Source: Clostridia bacterium
GTDB taxonomy: Bacteria > Bacillota > Clostridia > Christensenellales > Borkfalkiaceae
Direction of reading: 5' to 3'
NCBI GenBank assembly: GCA_017507005.1
Contig: JAFWBT010000018.1
Location: 1 to 64,000, forward strand
DNA: 64,000 nucleotides
Below the pieces are notes generated by a model, which saw only the letters and a list, made by a program, of their open reading frames with translations, was not told where the DNA came from and searched no databases. The position numbers and the translations under genes are program-made. Shown piece after piece: positions 8,056-16,425 of this stretch. Each line of letters opens with the position of its first letter. The first letter of the stretch is position 1.

Positions 8056-9483
8056 ATGTATAAATCAACAAAAAGAACGATTGCATTTATTTGCAATATG
8101 GTTATCGTAGCGCTGTGCGCTCTATCCATTGCGGCATATTTCTTTATGCCTTTTTGGAAAATTTCTATAAAAACGCATATCGATAAGGAAACTATGGAAG
8201 AGCTGTTGTCCGACGTCTACGAAGACGATTCGCTTTCCGATTCCGATTATCATCAAATCGTCGGCGAAAACGGCATTGACCTCACCTTGGTCATCAAAGT
8301 GGAAACCACTGACGTTTTAAATTCTTTCAACACGAAACCCAAAGAAAACGTAAGCAATATGCTTTCGAGCAATATCGACGCTTTCGACGGCACTATCGGG
8401 GCTTTGCGCGATATCAGTATCAATTACGTACATATCCTCGCAAAAGACAGCCTCGACCAAGCTATTTTGGAACAGCTTGCGACGGTATATCCTGAATTGA
8501 GCAACGAAGAACACCGCGCTATGCTGAATAACGCAGGCGTTAACGACGCTTTCATTGAAGCAGAATCAACGAAAATCGTCAATATTATTAAAACGGGCAC
8601 TGCAACGACCGACGTTGTCGTAGACGAAACGTTGGAGCTTGTTGACCGCGTTTGTGCAATGCTCCTTGAAGAAGGGTACGACCGTTTTGAAAACGTAGAC
8701 GCGATTGAAATGGGCAAACAGTCTATCGCAGATATCGTTAAAGATTTCACCTCTCCCTTGGAACGCGAGGACGGCACGTTGGATATCGACGAACTCGTTA
8801 TAAAATACCTCTCGAGTATCCTTGATGAAGAAGAAACGAGCGCGAAACAAGGCGCACAGCCCCTGTCCGTTAAAACAGACAGCGAGGACAATGAAGACGC
8901 TATCGAAGAATTGAAAGGGCTGTTGCACGAAAAAATATTGGAACGCATCGACGAGAAAACCGCAGAAACCGTTACGAAAGTAATGAACGTTATTGCCTAT
9001 GCAATCTTCTTCACTTTCTTCACGTGGGCATATCTTATCATCAAAATCCTTGCAAAGCTCGGCAAACGCAACAACACCATCCGTTTGGGCTTGCCCATCG
9101 TATTAGGTTGGTTGCCTTGCTTGATTTTGGTATTCCTGCCCAACCTCGCGGCATCTACGTTGTTAAAAACGCTGAATTTGGATATACCTTTCACCCTTTC
9201 TATGAGTTTCTCGTCTGGCTCTCTCGTATCCTTTGGCGTAGCCGTAGCATTGTTGCTTTTCTCGATTGTATACTACAACAGACTGCGCAAAGACCTCGCT
9301 TTGGAAGCTTGCCCTACCGTGGACGACACGAACGTATCCTTTACGGAAAGCGCTCCTTCGCCCGTAACGGAAAGCGCAGCTACTCCTGCTGCTCCTGCCG
9401 CTCCTACGTCGGCTGACGAAACTGAAAACAACGAAAGCGACGAACAAACCGAGCAAAGCGAAGAAAACACGGACAACGAATAA
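8056..9483 (+). CDS. Unknown membrane protein with acidic C-terminal tail
   Basis: 475 residues. One membrane segment lies at about 9-31, followed by about 280 mostly acidic, helical residues likely outside the cell, then three membrane segments at about 310-335, 346-367 and 377-405. The last 60 residues are rich in Ala/Pro and then Glu/Asn/Asp (AAPTSADETENNES), a disordered tail. TTTTGGAGG lies before the ATG. It is transcribed alone: a sigma-A promoter upstream and a strong hairpin downstream. I do not recognise the family. Its position next to spoVA could be incidental. Confidence 0.8.
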   Translation: MYKSTKRTIAFICNMVIVALCALSIAAYFFMPFWKISIKTHIDKETMEELLSDVYEDDSLSDSDYHQIVGENGIDLTLVIKVETTDVLNSFNTKPKENVSNMLSSNIDAFDGTIGALRDISINYVHILAKDSLDQAILEQLATVYPELSNEEHRAMLNNAGVNDAFIEAESTKIVNIIKTGTATTDVVVDETLELVDRVCAMLLEEGYDRFENVDAIEMGKQSIADIVKDFTSPLEREDGTLDIDELVIKYLSSILDEEETSAKQGAQPLSVKTDSEDNEDAIEELKGLLHEKILERIDEKTAETVTKVMNVIAYAIFFTFFTWAYLIIKILAKLGKRNNTIRLGLPIVLGWLPCLILVFLPNLAASTLLKTLNLDIPFTLSMSFSSGSLVSFGVAVALLLFSIVYYNRLRKDLALEACPTVDDTNVSFTESAPSPVTESAATPAAPAAPTSADETENNESDEQTEQSEENTDNE

Positions 9484-9510
9484 GCATAAAACCAAATAAC
9501 GATAAAACAA

Positions 9511-9537
9511 CCGCCCCGATTCGTCGGGGCGGTTTTT
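9511..9537. terminator. Bidirectional terminator
   Basis: CCGCCCCGA and TCGGGGCGG form a 9-bp GC-rich stem followed by TTTTT. It ends the plus-strand gene at 9483 and may also close the minus-strand operon ending at 9579. Confidence 0.85.
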
Positions 9538-9578
9538 CTTTACGCTTTTTATATTTTTATATTCTTTTTATAAAGGGA

Positions 9579-10562
9579 TTAGGAATAAAATTCCGCTTTG
9601 GAATCCCTTGCAAACAACGTCGTGAGCATACGTTTTGCGCGCACCTCGTACGTTTCGTCGCCCTCGCCGTAACAAATCTCATACACCGCTTTGGTGATAG
9701 GCAAATCCACGCCGTATTTTTCGCCCAGCGCTTTCATTGCCGCCGCCGTGGGTACGCCCTCCGCGAGCTTTTGGAATTTCTCGCCCGTCATCAGCATTTC
9801 GCCGTATTTACGGTTGTGCGAATACTCGCTAAACAGCGTCGCCTCGTAATCGCCCAAATGCGCGAGTCCGTAGGCAGACAGCTCGTTCCCGCCCATTGCC
9901 TTAATCAAACGCGCCACCTCACGTGCGCCGCGCGCCATTAACGCGCCTTTCATAGCAACATAGCCGCAACCGTCCAAAATCCCTGCGACAATCCCCATAA
10001 CGTTTTTCGCCGCCGCGCCAATCTCCGTACCAATCAGGTCTTCCCCGTAATAATAACGAATCAAATCACTGCGGAATTCTTTTACAAGCAACTCTTTCAA
10101 CGCTTGATTTTCCGAATCGATGACCATACAATTAGGAATCCCTTGCGTAAACGCCTGAATATGCCCAGGACCTACCCACACGGCAATCTTTTGTGACGAA
10201 ATACCACTTTGCGTCAGCACTTCGGACAAACGGCAGCCCGTTTCCACTTCGATCCCTTTCATACAAAGCACGAAATTTTTATCCGCCACGTCGTACGCCG
10301 TAATGCGTTTCATAAACCCGCGCAACCCCTGCGACGAAATGGAAATAATAATCGTTTCTGCGTGTTGCACCGCCTCTTGCAAATCGCAAGTAAGGTGGAT
10401 ACGCTCGTCCAAGGTGACGTATTCGTTTTTGCCCATATCCCGCAGTACCTGATAGGAATAATCGTCCTCAGGTCCCCACGAATACACGTCGTGACCGTGA
10501 TTGCAAAGATACCACGCGATAAACGAGCCCCAACGGCCACAGCCAAGCACTGATATTTTCAT
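9579..10562 (-). CDS. gpsA: NAD(P)-dependent glycerol-3-phosphate dehydrogenase
   Basis: 327 residues, the usual size. The Rossmann start is ISVLGCGRWGSFIAWYL (GxGxWG form). The family signature block around IGTEIGAAAKNVMGIVAGI contains the catalytic Lys of the GAAKNV motif. The C-terminal domain has the GLAHLGDYEATLFS and EGVPTAAAM elements. It reduces dihydroxyacetone phosphate to sn-glycerol-3-phosphate, the backbone for phospholipids, in the cytoplasm. It is the last gene of the long minus-strand cluster from mrnC, 110 bp past recR. Confidence 0.9.
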   Translation of the reverse strand: MKISVLGCGRWGSFIAWYLCNHGHDVYSWGPEDDYSYQVLRDMGKNEYVTLDERIHLTCDLQEAVQHAETIIISISSQGLRGFMKRITAYDVADKNFVLCMKGIEVETGCRLSEVLTQSGISSQKIAVWVGPGHIQAFTQGIPNCMVIDSENQALKELLVKEFRSDLIRYYYGEDLIGTEIGAAAKNVMGIVAGILDGCGYVAMKGALMARGAREVARLIKAMGGNELSAYGLAHLGDYEATLFSEYSHNRKYGEMLMTGEKFQKLAEGVPTAAAMKALGEKYGVDLPITKAVYEICYGEGDETYEVRAKRMLTTLFARDSKAEFYS

Positions 10563-10672
10563 ATGGAGTTCCTCCTCGTTCTTTTTAACGTGAAAGCGTT
10601 ACGCCACAACACAGCGTTGCGCTTTTTTGCGTACGCTTAGATACGCTTGATTTCCGTTTGATTATAGTTTGA

Positions 10673-11266
10673 TTATATTTGATTGCGTTCCACAAACGCG
10701 CGCGCAAGCGTTACTTCGTCGGTGTATTCTATCTCCGAACCGATAGGAATCCCGTGCGCTAGCCGCGTTACCGTGATATCAAAGGGCTTGATAAGTTTTG
10801 CAATATACATAGCCGTAGCGTCCCCCGAAACGTCGGGATTCGTCGCCACAATCACCTCTTTCACGCCGCCGTCTTGCAACCGCGCAAGCAGTTCGCGAAT
10901 ACGAATATCGTTAGGGCCAACCCCTGAAAGCGGATCGATTACCCCGTGCAAAACGTGATACACGCCCTTAAATTCGTGCAATTTTTCTATCGCCGCAACG
11001 TCCTTAGGCTCTTTCACGACGCAAATCGTCGTCTTTTCCCTTACGCGGCAAATCGCGCAGGTTTCCTCCTCCGTAAAATTACCGCAAACTTTGCAATATT
11101 TCACTTTGCGTTTTACGCCCAAAATCGCATCGGCAAACGCCCGTGCTTCCGCCTCGGGCATATCGATAATTTTATAGGCGTAACGTTGCGCCGTTTTTTT
11201 GCCTACACCGGGGAGCTTTGAAAATTCGTTAATCAGCTTCCCAATCGGCTCGATAAAAATATCCAT
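10673..11266 (-). CDS. recR: Recombination mediator RecR
   Basis: 197 residues. An N-terminal helix-hairpin-helix ([13 protein letters not shown]) is followed by a four-cysteine zinc finger ([16 protein letters not shown]) and a Toprim domain (TTICVVKEP ... [19 protein letters not shown]). RecR works with RecO to load RecA on SSB-coated single-stranded DNA. It follows ybaB by 3 bp, and the dnaX-ybaB-recR order is conserved across bacteria. Confidence 0.97.
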   Translation of the reverse strand: MDIFIEPIGKLINEFSKLPGVGKKTAQRYAYKIIDMPEAEARAFADAILGVKRKVKYCKVCGNFTEEETCAICRVREKTTICVVKEPKDVAAIEKLHEFKGVYHVLHGVIDPLSGVGPNDIRIRELLARLQDGGVKEVIVATNPDVSGDATAMYIAKLIKPFDITVTRLAHGIPIGSEIEYTDEVTLARAFVERNQI

Positions 11267-11269
11267 CGA

Positions 11270-11602
11270 TTAAATCATTCCCCCGAGCGCACCCATGTCG
11301 CCGTATTTGCCCATTTTTTCTTCGTATACCTTGTCTGCCTTTGCATAGCCGTCGTTAATCGCCGCCATAATAAGGTCTTCCAGCATTTCTACGTCCGTAG
11401 GATCGACGACGCTTTCATCCAACTCGATACCGTTGATAATCTTTTTCGCGTTCATATATACCACAACGGACTCGCCTGCCGCCGTACCTACGATTTCCCA
11501 ATCGTCTAACAGCTCTGCCGTCTTTTCCATTTCTTCCTGCATCTTTTGCGCCTGACGCATCAGATTTTGCATATTGTTGTTTCCGCCTTTAAATCCTGCC
11601 AT
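11270..11602 (-). CDS. ybaB: YbaB/EbfC family nucleoid-associated protein
   Basis: 110 residues. The pattern is typical: MQNLMRQAQKMQEEMEKT, a central VVVYMNAKKIINGIELDES strand pair, and EMLEDLIMAAINDGYAKA. These small dimeric proteins bind DNA and are found between dnaX and recR, as here. A glycine-rich N-terminus (FKGGNNN) and C-terminus (GALGGMI) match the family. Confidence 0.95.
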   Translation of the reverse strand: MAGFKGGNNNMQNLMRQAQKMQEEMEKTAELLDDWEIVGTAAGESVVVYMNAKKIINGIELDESVVDPTDVEMLEDLIMAAINDGYAKADKVYEEKMGKYGDMGALGGMI

Positions 11603-11687
11603 GATTTTTTTCCTCCGAATTTATCTCAATAATTTTTATTTTTGTTTTTTCGTTCTATGCTGCCTTACAAATCGCCGCCAAACCTCT

Positions 11688-13499
11688 TTATTTGACGTCA
11701 ATTTTCACGCCGCCGAACGTTTCTTTCAGTTCGTTTACTCCCTGCTGAAAGGTATCCGATTTTTTACCGCGCAAACGCACCTCGAATCCGCCCTCGGCTA
11801 TACCTATCTCCGCAAAAGCCTGCGCGATTAACGCCGCGTGGTCTGCCTTGGACAAGGAACGGTATATGGTGTCGCTGGGCGTATACAAAACGAATTTATC
11901 GTCCTCGTATTCGCTGTCTAAATCCATACAAAGCGTCAATAATACGCCGCTTTTTGCAATCTTTCTAATCGTACGCAAAAACGTGCCAAACGTCGCCTTT
12001 GCATCCCCTCTCACCGCAGGCTTTGCCGCGCGAGGCGCAGCCGCCGTTGCAGGTGTAGCCGTTGTAGGCGCAGAGGGCGGAGCGTCCATTGCAGGCGTTT
12101 CTTTCACCGTTCTTCTCGGTTTCTTTTCCATCACGGGCGCAAAGCCCTCGTCGAAATACACGTTCCCGCCCATTTCGTTCTCGTCGGGCGGAGCGTCCAT
12201 TTCCGGCGGAATATCCATATCCGCCGTTTCGTATTCCTCGTCCGCCGTCGGCTCTACCACCGTCTTTTTCGACGCTGTTTTCGGCGAAGCTACGGGCGTT
12301 TCCGTTTCGTTCGTCGCGGACATGCTCCCCACCTTTTGCACAAACACGCCTTCATTTAGACGTTTTTCCAGCTCGTTAATGCGCGCAATCAGCGCGTCGA
12401 TATTATAGTCTGCCTCGGGCATACTCGCTTTGAGTACCGCCGTTTCAAACAAGATACGCGGTGACGTCGAGTATTTCAAATCGGTTTCCACGTCAGCAAA
12501 AATCTCCGTCACACGGAGCAATCTATGGCCGTTCGTAGCCTTGGCAACCTCTGCCACCAACGCAAACGTTTCGTTCGGGAACGCCAAAATCGACTGTGCG
12601 TCCCGACAAGTCTTCGCCACGGCGCAAGCGTTGAGGAAATTCATCACGTCTTTCAAGAGCATACCCACACTCTTGCCTGCAGAAAGAAAACTCTCCGCGC
12701 CCTCAAACGCACCCTCAGCGTTACTTTCCAACACCGCCTTACAAAGCTTTGCCACCTGCTCGAAATCGGCGTTGCCAAGCACGGTATTCACGTCCGCATA
12801 CGTCAGTGTTCCACTCGTATACGATGCGCAGGTGTCCGCAATAGAGAGCATATCACGCACACTGCCTGCACCTGCGCGCGCAATCGCCGCGATTGCCTCT
12901 TGGTCGTACTTTTTCCCGATTTGGTCGAACACGTATTTTAATCGATTCTCCAAATCCTCCTGCGGAATCAGCTTGAAATCAAACCGCATACAGCGCGAAA
13001 GAATAGTCGCAGGGATTTTCTGCGCCTCCGTCGTCGCAAGAATAAATACGGCGTGTGTGGGCGGTTCTTCCAACGTCTTTAACAGCGCGTTAAACGCGCC
13101 CGGCGAGAGCATATGCACCTCGTCGATGATATACACTTTGTATTTCCCCGCAACGGGCGGATACTGCACCTTTTCACGCAAATCACGCATTTCATCCACG
13201 CCGTTATTCGACGCCGCGTCAATCTCCGTAATATCAAGGTTAGACGGATCTTTCAGCGCCTTACAAGCGGCGCATTTGCCACAAGGCGAACCGTCCACGG
13301 GCGTTTCGCAGTTGATAGATTGCGCGAAAATTTTCGCAATACTCGTCTTACCCGTGCCGCGCGGACCGCAAAAAAGGTAGGCGTGGCCGATTCTACCCGT
13401 CTCTATTTGGTTTTTTAATACGGTAACGATATGCTCTTGCCGCACGACGTCGCCAAGCGTCGCCGGACGGAACATACGGTATAATGCCAGATATGCCAT
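11688..13499 (-). CDS. dnaX: DNA polymerase III subunit gamma/tau
   Basis: 603 residues. The AAA+ domain carries Walker A GPRGTGKT (about 45-52), a zinc module with CGKCAACKAL, Walker B YIIDEVHMLS and sensor ILATTE. Domain III follows to about 360. An Ala/Pro/Glu-rich linker (about 395-500) leads to a C-terminal tau-type domain (KATFGTFLRTIRK onward). The protein loads the sliding clamp and tethers the replicase. No slippery heptamer that would make a separate gamma form is evident in the linker. Its start is 10 bp from the end of the sigma factor gene. Confidence 0.96.
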   Translation of the reverse strand: MAYLALYRMFRPATLGDVVRQEHIVTVLKNQIETGRIGHAYLFCGPRGTGKTSIAKIFAQSINCETPVDGSPCGKCAACKALKDPSNLDITEIDAASNNGVDEMRDLREKVQYPPVAGKYKVYIIDEVHMLSPGAFNALLKTLEEPPTHAVFILATTEAQKIPATILSRCMRFDFKLIPQEDLENRLKYVFDQIGKKYDQEAIAAIARAGAGSVRDMLSIADTCASYTSGTLTYADVNTVLGNADFEQVAKLCKAVLESNAEGAFEGAESFLSAGKSVGMLLKDVMNFLNACAVAKTCRDAQSILAFPNETFALVAEVAKATNGHRLLRVTEIFADVETDLKYSTSPRILFETAVLKASMPEADYNIDALIARINELEKRLNEGVFVQKVGSMSATNETETPVASPKTASKKTVVEPTADEEYETADMDIPPEMDAPPDENEMGGNVYFDEGFAPVMEKKPRRTVKETPAMDAPPSAPTTATPATAAAPRAAKPAVRGDAKATFGTFLRTIRKIAKSGVLLTLCMDLDSEYEDDKFVLYTPSDTIYRSLSKADHAALIAQAFAEIGIAEGGFEVRLRGKKSDTFQQGVNELKETFGGVKIDVK

Positions 13500-13509
13500 C
13501 GTTGCCTCC

Positions 13510-14088
13510 TTATGGTTTCACTATTTCCTGTAATTTTCGTTTGCTGCGCTGTATGGCGTTATCGACGCTTTTCGCCGATTTACCCGTCGCCTCGCAAATC
13601 TCTACACAGCTCATGCCGTCCATATACATCGTCGTCACTTTAAACTCGAAATCGGACAGCAATCGGCTCATTTTTTGTTTAAACTCCCGTCTATCGTCGC
13701 TAAGGATTAGCATATCCTCAGGGCTAAGTCCCGAATCCGCGAGATGCGGATCGATAGGCAACGCGCCGTAATTCAGAGGCATATTCTTTTTCCGCGCAGA
13801 CGTTTTCACCGCGTCGATAATACGCCGCGACACGCAAAGATAGGCGAAATTTTTAAAACTCCGTCCGCCCTCGCGCTCCTCATAATCGCCAATGGCGTGA
13901 TACAGACCAATCATGCCTTCCTGTATCAAATCCTCCGTTTCACCGCCGACCAGAAAAAAACCGTGCGCGCAACCGCGAACAAGCCCCACGTGACGCAAAA
14001 GCAATTCTTCCGTCGCCTGCTTGTCCCCCGATTTTGAGAGCCGTACCAGCTCCTCATCCGTTCTTTTTCCGTTCTTTACCATGCCCAT
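13510..14088 (-). CDS. sigH: RNA polymerase sigma factor, SigH-like
   Basis: 192 residues. Region 2 reads EDLIQEGMIGLYHAIGDYE, then FKNFAYLCVSRRIIDAVKTSARKK. Region 4 ends with SVDNAIQRSKRKLQEIV. The order mrnC-rlmB-sigH matches Bacillus subtilis, where SigH starts sporulation and competence gene expression. It is slightly shorter than B. subtilis SigH (218). The last part of region 4 is preserved. Identification as SigH rather than another sigma-70 member rests mostly on this gene order and the region 2 pattern. Confidence 0.85.
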   Translation of the reverse strand: MGMVKNGKRTDEELVRLSKSGDKQATEELLLRHVGLVRGCAHGFFLVGGETEDLIQEGMIGLYHAIGDYEEREGGRSFKNFAYLCVSRRIIDAVKTSARKKNMPLNYGALPIDPHLADSGLSPEDMLILSDDRREFKQKMSRLLSDFEFKVTTMYMDGMSCVEICEATGKSAKSVDNAIQRSKRKLQEIVKP

Positions 14089-14163
14089 TTCCTTTTATCT
14101 TTTCACTAACTGCCAACGTTTGTACGCTCGCACGTTTTCACTAAACGCCAACGCCGTTTTACG

Positions 14164-14883
14164 TTATTGCAGTCTATTTCTAACAACCTCGTACGCCGCA
14201 ATCCCGAGCGCCACCGACGCGTTCAAGGAATTTACCTTGCCTTGCAAGGGAATAGACAGCACCTTATCGCATTTTCCCTTCGTCAAACGCTTTACGCCGC
14301 TGTCCTCGCCACCGACGACGAGCGCCACGTTGCCCGAGAAATTCTCTTTATAGATATCCTCGCCGCCTGCCTCTAAAGCGTACACCCAATACCCCTCTTT
14401 TTGCAGCTTTTCTACTGCCTGATTGAGGTTTGGCACTTTCGCCACCTTGATATGTTCTGCCGCGCCTGCGGAAATACGAATTACGCTCTCCGTAACGGGT
14501 GCGCAGCCCGATTTTGGAATCACCACACCGTCCGCGCCTGCACACTCCGCCACACGCAAAATACTGCCGAGATTATGCACGTCCTCTATCCCGTCGCAAA
14601 GCACGATAAAGCCGCCTTTTTCGCTCTTCTTTTCCGCGATAATGTCGTCGAGGTCGTAATATTCGTAGTCCGTCGTGTACGCAATAACGCCTTGGTGATG
14701 ACGGGTTTCGCTCTCTTTATCGAGCACCTGCTTGTCCACGAATTGTACGCGGATATTTTTCTTGCGCGCCTCGGCAAAAATAATGGAAATAGAGCCTTGC
14801 GCCCCCTTTTCCAACATAATTTTGTCGATATTTTTGCCCGTTTTCAACAGCTCGATAACAGCGTTTCTTCCTTCCGTTTTCAT
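14164..14883 (-). CDS. rlmB: 23S rRNA (guanosine-2'-O)-methyltransferase RlmB
   Basis: 239 residues. An N-terminal substrate-binding domain begins EGRNAVIELLKTGKNIDKI. The SpoU/SPOUT knot motifs follow: DGIEDVHNLGSILR, VVGGEDSGVKR and the C-terminal SIPLQGKVNSLNASVA. It methylates a guanosine of the 23S rRNA peptidyl-transferase region, using S-adenosylmethionine. It lies between mrnC and sigH, as in other Firmicutes (yacO position). Confidence 0.95.
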   Translation of the reverse strand: MKTEGRNAVIELLKTGKNIDKIMLEKGAQGSISIIFAEARKKNIRVQFVDKQVLDKESETRHHQGVIAYTTDYEYYDLDDIIAEKKSEKGGFIVLCDGIEDVHNLGSILRVAECAGADGVVIPKSGCAPVTESVIRISAGAAEHIKVAKVPNLNQAVEKLQKEGYWVYALEAGGEDIYKENFSGNVALVVGGEDSGVKRLTKGKCDKVLSIPLQGKVNSLNASVALGIAAYEVVRNRLQ

Positions 14884-14931
14884 ATAGTTCCTCTATTTTT
14901 CGTTTTTTAATAAGATTATTTCAAAACCTTA

Positions 14932-15372
14932 TTAGTGGGGCGGCTTGAACGGTTGGCTGGACGCAATCCCTTTAAAATCCCGATCGTCCGCGATAGACAA
15001 CAGCTCGTTAATGCGCTCCGTTTCGCCCGTCAAATGCAGATAGCCAAGCACCGCCTCAAAGCCCGTCGAACGGCTGTATTCCAAGCTCGTCGCGCTCTTG
15101 CTCTTCGTTGCCTTTTTGGCGTTTTTACCACGGCGGAACACGTCCGATTCCTCTTCCGTTAAAAGGGGCAACACCTTGTCCAAAAACTCGCTCTGTCCCT
15201 TTGCGGAAACGACCTTTGCCGCCGCGCGTTGAAAATCGGCTGCCTTGCCCTCGCCCGAGAGCACCAAGCGTTGACGCACGTATAAAGAATACACCGCGTC
15301 GCCTAAAAATGCGAGCACGACGGGATTGATTTGTCTTGCCTCTATTTTCGACAAAATTCGCAGCTCTTCCAA
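14932..15372 (-). CDS. mrnC: Mini-ribonuclease III
   Basis: 146 residues. The RNase III-like catalytic domain is recognisable by INPVVLAFLGDAVYSLYVR (metal-binding Asp) and the C-terminal LGYLHLTGETERINELL, with no double-strand RNA-binding domain. In B. subtilis MrnC trims the ends of 23S rRNA. The gene is the first of the mrnC-rlmB-sigH-dnaX series, with its own sigma-A promoter. Confidence 0.93.
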   Translation of the reverse strand: MEELRILSKIEARQINPVVLAFLGDAVYSLYVRQRLVLSGEGKAADFQRAAAKVVSAKGQSEFLDKVLPLLTEEESDVFRRGKNAKKATKSKSATSLEYSRSTGFEAVLGYLHLTGETERINELLSIADDRDFKGIASSQPFKPPH

Positions 15373-15405
15373 CGCCGTTCTCCTTTCCCTATTTTTCTAC
15401 CTTAT

Positions 15406-15434
15406 ATTATAGCACAACTAAAAAAAAATTACAA
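15406..15434 (-). promoter_or_regulatory. Sigma-A promoter of the mrnC-rlmB-sigH cluster
   Basis: Minus strand reads TTGTAA, 17 bases, TATAAT, about 33 bp upstream of the mrnC start. Confidence 0.75.
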
Positions 15435-15558
15435 GCGAATAACAAACTTTTGTCTACGCAATCCTATATTTTCACATATTCACTTTTTTCTTATCCTCTT
15501 TTCGTCATAATTTTTAGCCGTTATTGGCGCCACCGCGTTATTTACGCCAGCGCATTAT

Positions 15559-16266
15559 TTACGTCGCCGCGCCTGAAAAATACTGCAACACGCCGACGGC
15601 AAGGGTATGCGCTAATTTTTTTTGCCATTGCGCGTTCGTGAGCAGGCGTTCGTCCTTGGCGTTGGATAAAAAACCGCATTCCACGAGCGCGGCAGGATGA
15701 GACGTGCAGTCTAGCATAAAAAACTCGCCTGCCGCTTGTTTTCTGCCTTTCACCCCCTCGCCAAAATACAGCGCGTTGATTTGTTCTTGCAACGCCGTGG
15801 CAAGCCGCAAGCTCCTTGCATCGTCTTTGGCGTAAAACACCTGACCGCCACGCGAAACAGACGTAGGATAAAAATTTTGATGAATAGAAATGACTAGCGC
15901 AGGCGACACTTTTTCAATAATCTCCTTGCGTTTTTGCATATCCCGTTTTTTAAAACCTTTCGCCGTCGTGCCGTATAATCCTGCCTCCGTTTTCCGCGTA
16001 AGCGTCACTTCAAAGCCAAGCTCTTCCAGCGCGTCTTTTAAACAATGCGTAATCGCTAAATTGAGATCACTCTCTTTTACCCCCGTCGTCTTGCCCGTCA
16101 CGCCGCCGTCAATGCCGCCGTGCCCTGCGTCCAACACGATACGCATACCGCCGCCGTCCGTCGCCGCCACCGCTTGCGCGCCGCTCAACACACGCACGCA
16201 CAGTGCAACCGCCGTCGTAAAACTCATCGTCAATACCATTGCAAATACAATCATCAGCTTTTTCAT
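15559..16266 (-). CDS. cwlD: N-acetylmuramoyl-L-alanine amidase, CwlD-like
   Basis: 235 residues. An N-terminal signal/anchor segment (about 5-27) is followed by an Amidase_3 domain: VLDAGHGGIDGG (zinc His), ESDLNLAI (Glu), VISIHQNF (second zinc His) and AALVECGFLSN (catalytic Glu). CwlD is the sporulation-specific amidase that removes muramic peptides to allow muramic-delta-lactam formation in spore cortex. The protein length and the ALCVRVLSG signal region fit CwlD, but a vegetative amidase cannot be ruled out. It is transcribed alone and faces the same way as the cluster before it. Confidence 0.8.
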   Translation of the reverse strand: MKKLMIVFAMVLTMSFTTAVALCVRVLSGAQAVAATDGGGMRIVLDAGHGGIDGGVTGKTTGVKESDLNLAITHCLKDALEELGFEVTLTRKTEAGLYGTTAKGFKKRDMQKRKEIIEKVSPALVISIHQNFYPTSVSRGGQVFYAKDDARSLRLATALQEQINALYFGEGVKGRKQAAGEFFMLDCTSHPAALVECGFLSNAKDERLLTNAQWQKKLAHTLAVGVLQYFSGAAT

Positions 16267-16340
16267 ACGCCATATTCTATGCGCCGCGGCGTTTATTTAT
16301 GTCGCAAACGTTATCTCCGTTGTATACCATAAAAACACCG

Positions 16341-16360
16341 TTCAACGCGTACCAGCCCCC
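16341..16360 (+). repeat. Dispersed CGTACATGG-type motif
   Basis: TTCAACGCGTACCAGCCCCC, in the spacer upstream of cwlD and next to the terminator at 16369. Confidence 0.6.
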
Positions 16361-16368
16361 TACAAACG

Positions 16369-16400
16369 AAAAAAGACGACAATTTTTTCGTCGTCTTTTT
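16369..16400 (-). terminator. Terminator of the gene at 16426-17664
   Basis: AAAAAGACGAC and GTCGTCTTTTT arms with a 9-base AT-rich loop. On the minus strand it follows the stop at 16426 by 26 bp. Confidence 0.8.
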
Positions 16401-16425
16401 GCACTGTTTTTAATAAATTTCCTCT

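Noticed and set aside
10563..10672. Imperfect hairpin between recR and gpsA as a terminator
   Set aside because: The T run follows on the plus strand only, where no gene ends, and the stem has an internal loop.
11603..11687. Possible SRP RNA near dnaX
   Set aside because: The spacer is only 85 bp, and I see no GGAA/GCAA-capped SRP hairpin here or upstream of dnaX, where sigH abuts.
12430..13380. 316-codon plus-strand frame opposite dnaX
   Set aside because: It is antisense to the fully conserved dnaX AAA+ domain, its translation is Ser/Ala-rich without motifs, and it has no ribosome site.
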